DNA from: Protea cynaroides
Taxonomy: Eukaryota > Streptophyta > Magnoliopsida > Proteales > Proteaceae
Length of the DNA: 64,000 nt
NCBI GenBank assembly: GCA_028583415.1
Contig: CM053276.1
Coordinates: forward strand, 127,002,007 to 127,066,006
Direction: 5' to 3'
The notes below the pieces were generated by a model. That model saw only the letters and a program-made list of their open reading frames with translations, was not told the DNA's origin and searched no databases. Position numbers and translations under genes: made by a program. Numbering within the stretch: the stretch's first letter is position 1; every line of letters begins with the position of its first letter. This document shows, in pieces, positions 60,207-64,000 of this stretch.

Positions 60207-61310
60207 TCACATGGGAATTGTTGAATTCCTTCCCCTTCCATGCCTGGTAAAAAACAATCTCTCACTTGAAAATGATCTTTTCATGGCAATGGGACTTATA
60301 ACACAATGCAAGACTCTGCTTCTACTATTAGGCTTGCTATGTTCTCCTCCACACCGTTTTGATGATCCGACGTTTGTCTGAAACTGGTGATCCTCCAATT
60401 CAGAGTCATCATCTTGATTCATTCCAAGTATATCAGCTATGGAAATGTGAGTTTGACATGAGAAGTCCATTGAAACTGAACGTGTAATCTGTTGAGCACC
60501 TTCATCTCTAATCTCAATTATAGTATCTCTCTCCTCCAATTGCCCCAAATCACTTGAAGCCCTTAAAGGGGTCTTTGGAATAGTATCTCTCCCCTGTCTA
60601 TCCTCTTCTCTGCCACCTCTTTCTGAAACTTCTTCAGTAACTAGGGTATCATGTTCTCGCTGCTGATCTGGTGAAGGCCTGTCTTCTGAAGGACTTTCAT
60701 GGACTGGAGGCAGTAACTGAAGTGGCAATGGATTCGTTATGACAATATTTGCACGACAAAGAGGACAATTAGAGTGAGCTAATAGCCACGTATCAATGCA
60801 AGTAGGGTGAAAGGCATGGCTACACTTGGGTAACAATCTTAGGCTTTCATCTTCTTGAAATTCACTGAGACAAACTGAGCAATCTGTTCCTTCAACCAAC
60901 CCATCTCCCTTCTTATACTTGCACACTGTGATGGACTTGATCAAGGCCTCATCTAATCCCCTTGTAGAGGTATGCCAAGGTTCATTGATTATCGAGTCCT
61001 GGTTCTCATCAAACTCTTCACTTGGATCATGATTTCCTCTTCCTCTCTGTGAATCAGTGTTCCTACCACAATACTTAGAGATGAAGGTGTAGTAGCTTAC
61101 AAGAAGGAAAGCACTTGCCAAAATGCCGATGATCGCGATAACTAGAGGGGAGAAGTTTGGGCCTTCTCCTTGATCTGGAAATTCATAGGGAGGGGGTGGA
61201 GGAAAGATGATGTAGCACCACTGTGGGCAATATAAACTGCAAAAACCTTGAGAACAATCTTTAATGTTATCATATGGCACCCATGATTGTGGGCTGCCAA
61301 CAAACTCCAT
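60207..61310 (-). CDS. ATL: RING-H2 E3 ubiquitin ligase of the ATL family (ATL51/52/54-like), 367 aa, intronless
   Basis: Membrane-anchored E3 ubiquitin ligase. A Cys-rich N-terminal stretch (residues 19-32, including DCSQGFCSLYCPQWC) and a PPPPP run (37-41) precede one transmembrane helix at about 55-77. A GLDE motif follows at 118-121, then a canonical RING-H2: C144, C147, C163, H165, H168, C171, C182, C185, with the ATL-typical Trp at 175. The Cys-rich N-terminus, TM segment, GLD and RING order matches ATL51-type proteins. The frame stays open 14 codons upstream, but only via a GTG; the first ATG is at 61310, and the peptide there (MEFVGSPQSW) aligns with the usual ATL51 start. A good acceptor-like pyrimidine tract at about 61373-61390 suggests a 5'-UTR intron, which is not proven. 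The C-terminal third is acidic and low in complexity. No damage was seen. Confidence 0.95.
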   Translation of the reverse strand: MEFVGSPQSWVPYDNIKDCSQGFCSLYCPQWCYIIFPPPPPYEFPDQGEGPNFSPLVIAIIGILASAFLLVSYYTFISKYCGRNTDSQRGRGNHDPSEEFDENQDSIINEPWHTSTRGLDEALIKSITVCKYKKGDGLVEGTDCSVCLSEFQEDESLRLLPKCSHAFHPTCIDTWLLAHSNCPLCRANIVITNPLPLQLLPPVHESPSEDRPSPDQQREHDTLVTEEVSERGGREEDRQGRDTIPKTPLRASSDLGQLEERDTIIEIRDEGAQQITRSVSMDFSCQTHISIADILGMNQDDDSELEDHQFQTNVGSSKRCGGEHSKPNSRSRVLHCVISPIAMKRSFSSERLFFTRHGRGRNSTIPM

Positions 61311-61399
61311 GGCCAATCTGTATTGGCTCTGTGATACTAATTCCAGTCGCACTAGTTACATAATTTTCTTTTCACTAAGCAAGCAAGTAAACAAATCAG

Positions 61400-62523
61400 A
61401 AGATGTAGGGTTTCAAGTAGGCCAAATTCACTCCCCAGAACAGTCAAATTCAACCAACAGGAAACTTAAAAACCTCAAGAAACAATTATAGTGTAATGGC
61501 AAATTCAAACTACTTGGAAGGAATAGGATGATAAAGTCATACAAGTTCATCAACTTCTTGCTTAGTGAAAAGGGAAATTATGTTATACAGGTTGCAAGCA
61601 CAAAAAAAAAAAAAAAATTGGGTACCTGAGAGCTGTTCTTGTATGTGATGGATTTGGATCTTAAATCATGATAAATCCTTCATGGGTTTTTGTAGAATAT
61701 CTCAAATTGGATAGCAGGTGGGTGAGAGTTTGAAGAGAGTTCTTATCATGGACGTTTCTTGAAGAAGGAAACAGGAGTGCAAAAGCGGGACCCTAAGGTC
61801 TTAGATGGAAAGCAAAGCAAACAGGAGATGAGTGTTAATGGCTCTTCTTTTTTCCCATTCTTTTGCTTTCTTTCTTGGAGATGACGATTTGTTGACTAAT
61901 AAAGATAATGTTGGTTGGGTTTTCCTCAAAGTAATCAAAGCTATATTATTGTACAAGTTAGTTGCAGGTGGGAGGAGTTTATACCATGATACATACACCC
62001 TTTTCTAAATTGGGCCTAAAATGTCCTTCATAACCTCACAAGTTCCTTTATGCATACCAGCTGCAAAATCAAACCAACTATATGTCTTCAGGATTAATTT
62101 GTGGGACTCTGAGAATCTGTGTCCAGTACTTAAATTTAAAGGTTATTTTTCCAGATCAATGTTCTCATTGGATATTCTAAGAGATAAATTAGTCATTGGT
62201 AGCTGCAGAGAGATCATTATTGAATTACTAGAACACAGTGCTCTGGTGGGGGGTTTTGCATAAATTGGCAGCACTAAAAGCATCTTGACAGAGTATATAG
62301 TATGTTGTGAGGGCAATGGAGAGTATCTGTTAGAAGTTTTAAGGATACCTTTGCCATTATTGGATGAGAAAAAAAAAAGGTTTAGTACTTCTTACTTTAT
62401 AATATTAGTCGGTGAGCCAGCTGCTTTCATGAGTCATGAGTCTGAGAACCTATTCTCAACTTCTCAATCACTCTCTAATCTTTATCCCCTTGGACCAGCC
62501 AACCACCTAAAAACCTATGGCAC

Positions 62524-62569
<46 letters not shown>

Positions 62570-62600
62570 GATCAGCCAACCACCAAAAAACTTATGGCAC

Positions 62601-62643
<43 letters not shown>

Positions 62644-63764
62644 TTCCTATAAGTCATGCCAATCCCACCACCCAAAAGTGAAAATGACCTATACTTATCC
62701 ATTTTTAAATTCCCTTCACCTGGTGGTACTTTCATGTGATGGTTTATTCTGATTAAATTTCTTATATAAGTACTGAATTCATTATAAATTACAAGAACAA
62801 CCATCAGATCTAGAGAGTCAAATAGTCAACTGGACTTTTTCGTAAATAGAGTTGAAGATTGAGTATATTTTTATTGAAGATGCACAAGGGTGTGTCGGTT
62901 TAATGCACTTTCGCTGATACTACGAATGCTTGAGGAAACCTCTCAGCTATAATAGTATTTTTCTGAGTGTGTATTGAAAGGTAAAGTGCAACCAACTGGT
63001 CCCCACTCCCCCCTCCCCACTAGAAGCTAGATTATGGAAGATTTTTTTTTATTTTTTTTTCTGATTACAATTATTTTTTTTGTGGAAAATGACTAAATTA
63101 ACACTGATTTTGTCATTTATTCCTTGTCAATTCATATGGGTCTTTACTTTTTTGTTAAGAAACCATTTTTGTTATATATGCTTGATTTTAGAGGTCACTA
63201 ATCAATCATCACTTGTGAAACTATAATTTTTTAGTCACCATTGAAGATAGAGATACCCATTTGGGTTGAACCATTTGATCCACAGCTAGACAAGTCGCTC
63301 ATACTTGAGAAAAATAGGAATTTAATGACAACAGTAGTAGAGGAGAAAGAATTTGGAAAGGTGTGCATAAGGTGTCATAAGAATATGACAACAGTAGTCA
63401 GGGACATTAATTGTTTGCCTTCTTACCAGAGATTATTCCAAAAACCAAAGGAAAAAAACTCAGATCTTCCCCACCCCCACCCTTTAATTTTTATATAAAT
63501 ATTTTTTACAGTTTTGCAAAGAAGAAGAAGAGGAGCAAGATGCCCCAGTATATAAAACAAACAGATTAAGAAAGATGCCTGCAGCTATACCAAACCAAAA
63601 AGAAAAATTGTGTAGATTAACAATAATCCAAATGTACATGAAAACAGCATATTGTTTAAAGAGTAAATGAACAATTCAACTCACTGCATTGTCTCAGCAT
63701 ATGCAATTTCTTGTGTTCTTTTTTTCCTTAGGTTTCTGTTTTAATCAATAATCAGATCATATGG
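61400..63764. other. ATL upstream region and microsatellites
   Basis: The first 400 bp probably hold the ATL leader and promoter. The rest contains the CT duplication and an 85-codon ORF at 63241-63498 without known features. Confidence 0.45.
62496..62640. repeat. Duplicated unit carrying (CT)n
   Basis: CAGCCAACCACC(T)AAAAA.CTATGGCACAC followed by (CT)n occurs twice head to tail. Confidence 0.85.
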
Positions 63765-63937
63765 TGTTGAAATATAATATAAAGACAATTAGCAGGTTTC
63801 GTGTCACAGACTCAAACTCCTCAATTCCCAATCCCACATCGGCCAGCTAAAGAGATGATCTTGGGTTTATAAGTGGAAAGGCTTTCTTTCCTTAATTAAT
63901 AGCAATCTTTTGATTGCTGTAGAGTTAGATCGAAACA
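63765..63937 (+). mobile_element. 5' LTR of an LTR element running off the window
   Basis: TGTTGAAAT...GAAACA, 173 bp, containing the common plant LTR phrase AATCCCACATCGGCCAGCTAAAG. It is followed by the Met-tRNA primer-binding site TGGTATCAGAG from 63940. The short LTR suggests a TRIM-like or small Copia element. The rest lies beyond 64000. Confidence 0.7.
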
Positions 63938-64000
63938 AGTGGTATCAGAGTTAGACCTAGAGACACTAAGGGATGTGGGGTTGGGGACAAAAATATAATT

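Noticed and set aside
61311..61352. Longer ATL start giving 381 residues
   Set aside because: The extension begins with GTG, not ATG; the first ATG is at 61310 and fits the family N-terminus.

Overview
The window is nuclear DNA of a flowering plant, most likely a dicot. It is AT-rich, has GT-AG introns and plant-specific gene families (bHLH subgroup Ia, ATL RING-H2 ligases, non-specific phospholipase C), and most of it is transposable-element debris. I cannot name the species. No CRISPR array, operon, rRNA or intact tRNA was seen. The ORFs other than those below look like chance ORFs, repeat ORFs or TE remnants.

Three protein genes can be assembled end to end. (1) A non-specific phospholipase C of the NPC3/4/5 type lies on the minus strand (ATG 31605, stop 24717, four exons, 513 residues), with a 4.4 kb first intron full of repeats. 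(2) A bHLH71-like transcription factor lies on the plus strand (54455-55914, three exons, 317 residues). (3) An ATL51-like membrane RING-H2 ubiquitin ligase lies on the minus strand (61310-60207, one exon, 367 residues).

Several broken or partial genes can be recognised from homology-like motifs. They are a GH9 endoglucanase pseudogene (9098-9848, minus), internal exons of a PITH-domain protein gene (13747-16549, minus), a small SAPASP/ADELF-type regulator gene cut by a retrotransposon (18775-20256, minus), and a zinc-finger gene fragment carried inside a DNA transposon (about 50420-51118, plus).

Layout: 1-6 kb holds minisatellites, gag remnants and a degenerate 1.3 kb tandem array. 6-9 kb holds a hairpin element, a duplicated exon block and a SINE. 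9-18 kb holds the GH9 and PITH remnants, a 1.1 kb TIR element and a three-copy tandem repeat of about 173 bp. 18-22.4 kb holds a 1.1 kb LTR element with a perfect target-site duplication (TSD), and a hAT element with a perfect 8-bp TSD. 24.7-31.7 kb is the NPC gene. 33.2-37.7 kb is a gag-protease-only LTR element. 37.7-54 kb is TE mosaic, including a MULE-like element nested in the 3' LTR of a short Copia-type element. 54-61.4 kb is the gene-richer end (bHLH, ATL). The window ends in the 5' LTR and primer-binding site of another LTR element.

The strongest new observations are insertions whose boundaries can be read to the base, with TSDs: 8555-8674, 10335-11465, 18791-19909, 21594-22225, 47500-47676, 49155-51777 and 52825-53315. 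I found no gene cluster that looks like a new pathway or defence system. The novelty here is nested transposition and gene-fragment capture.
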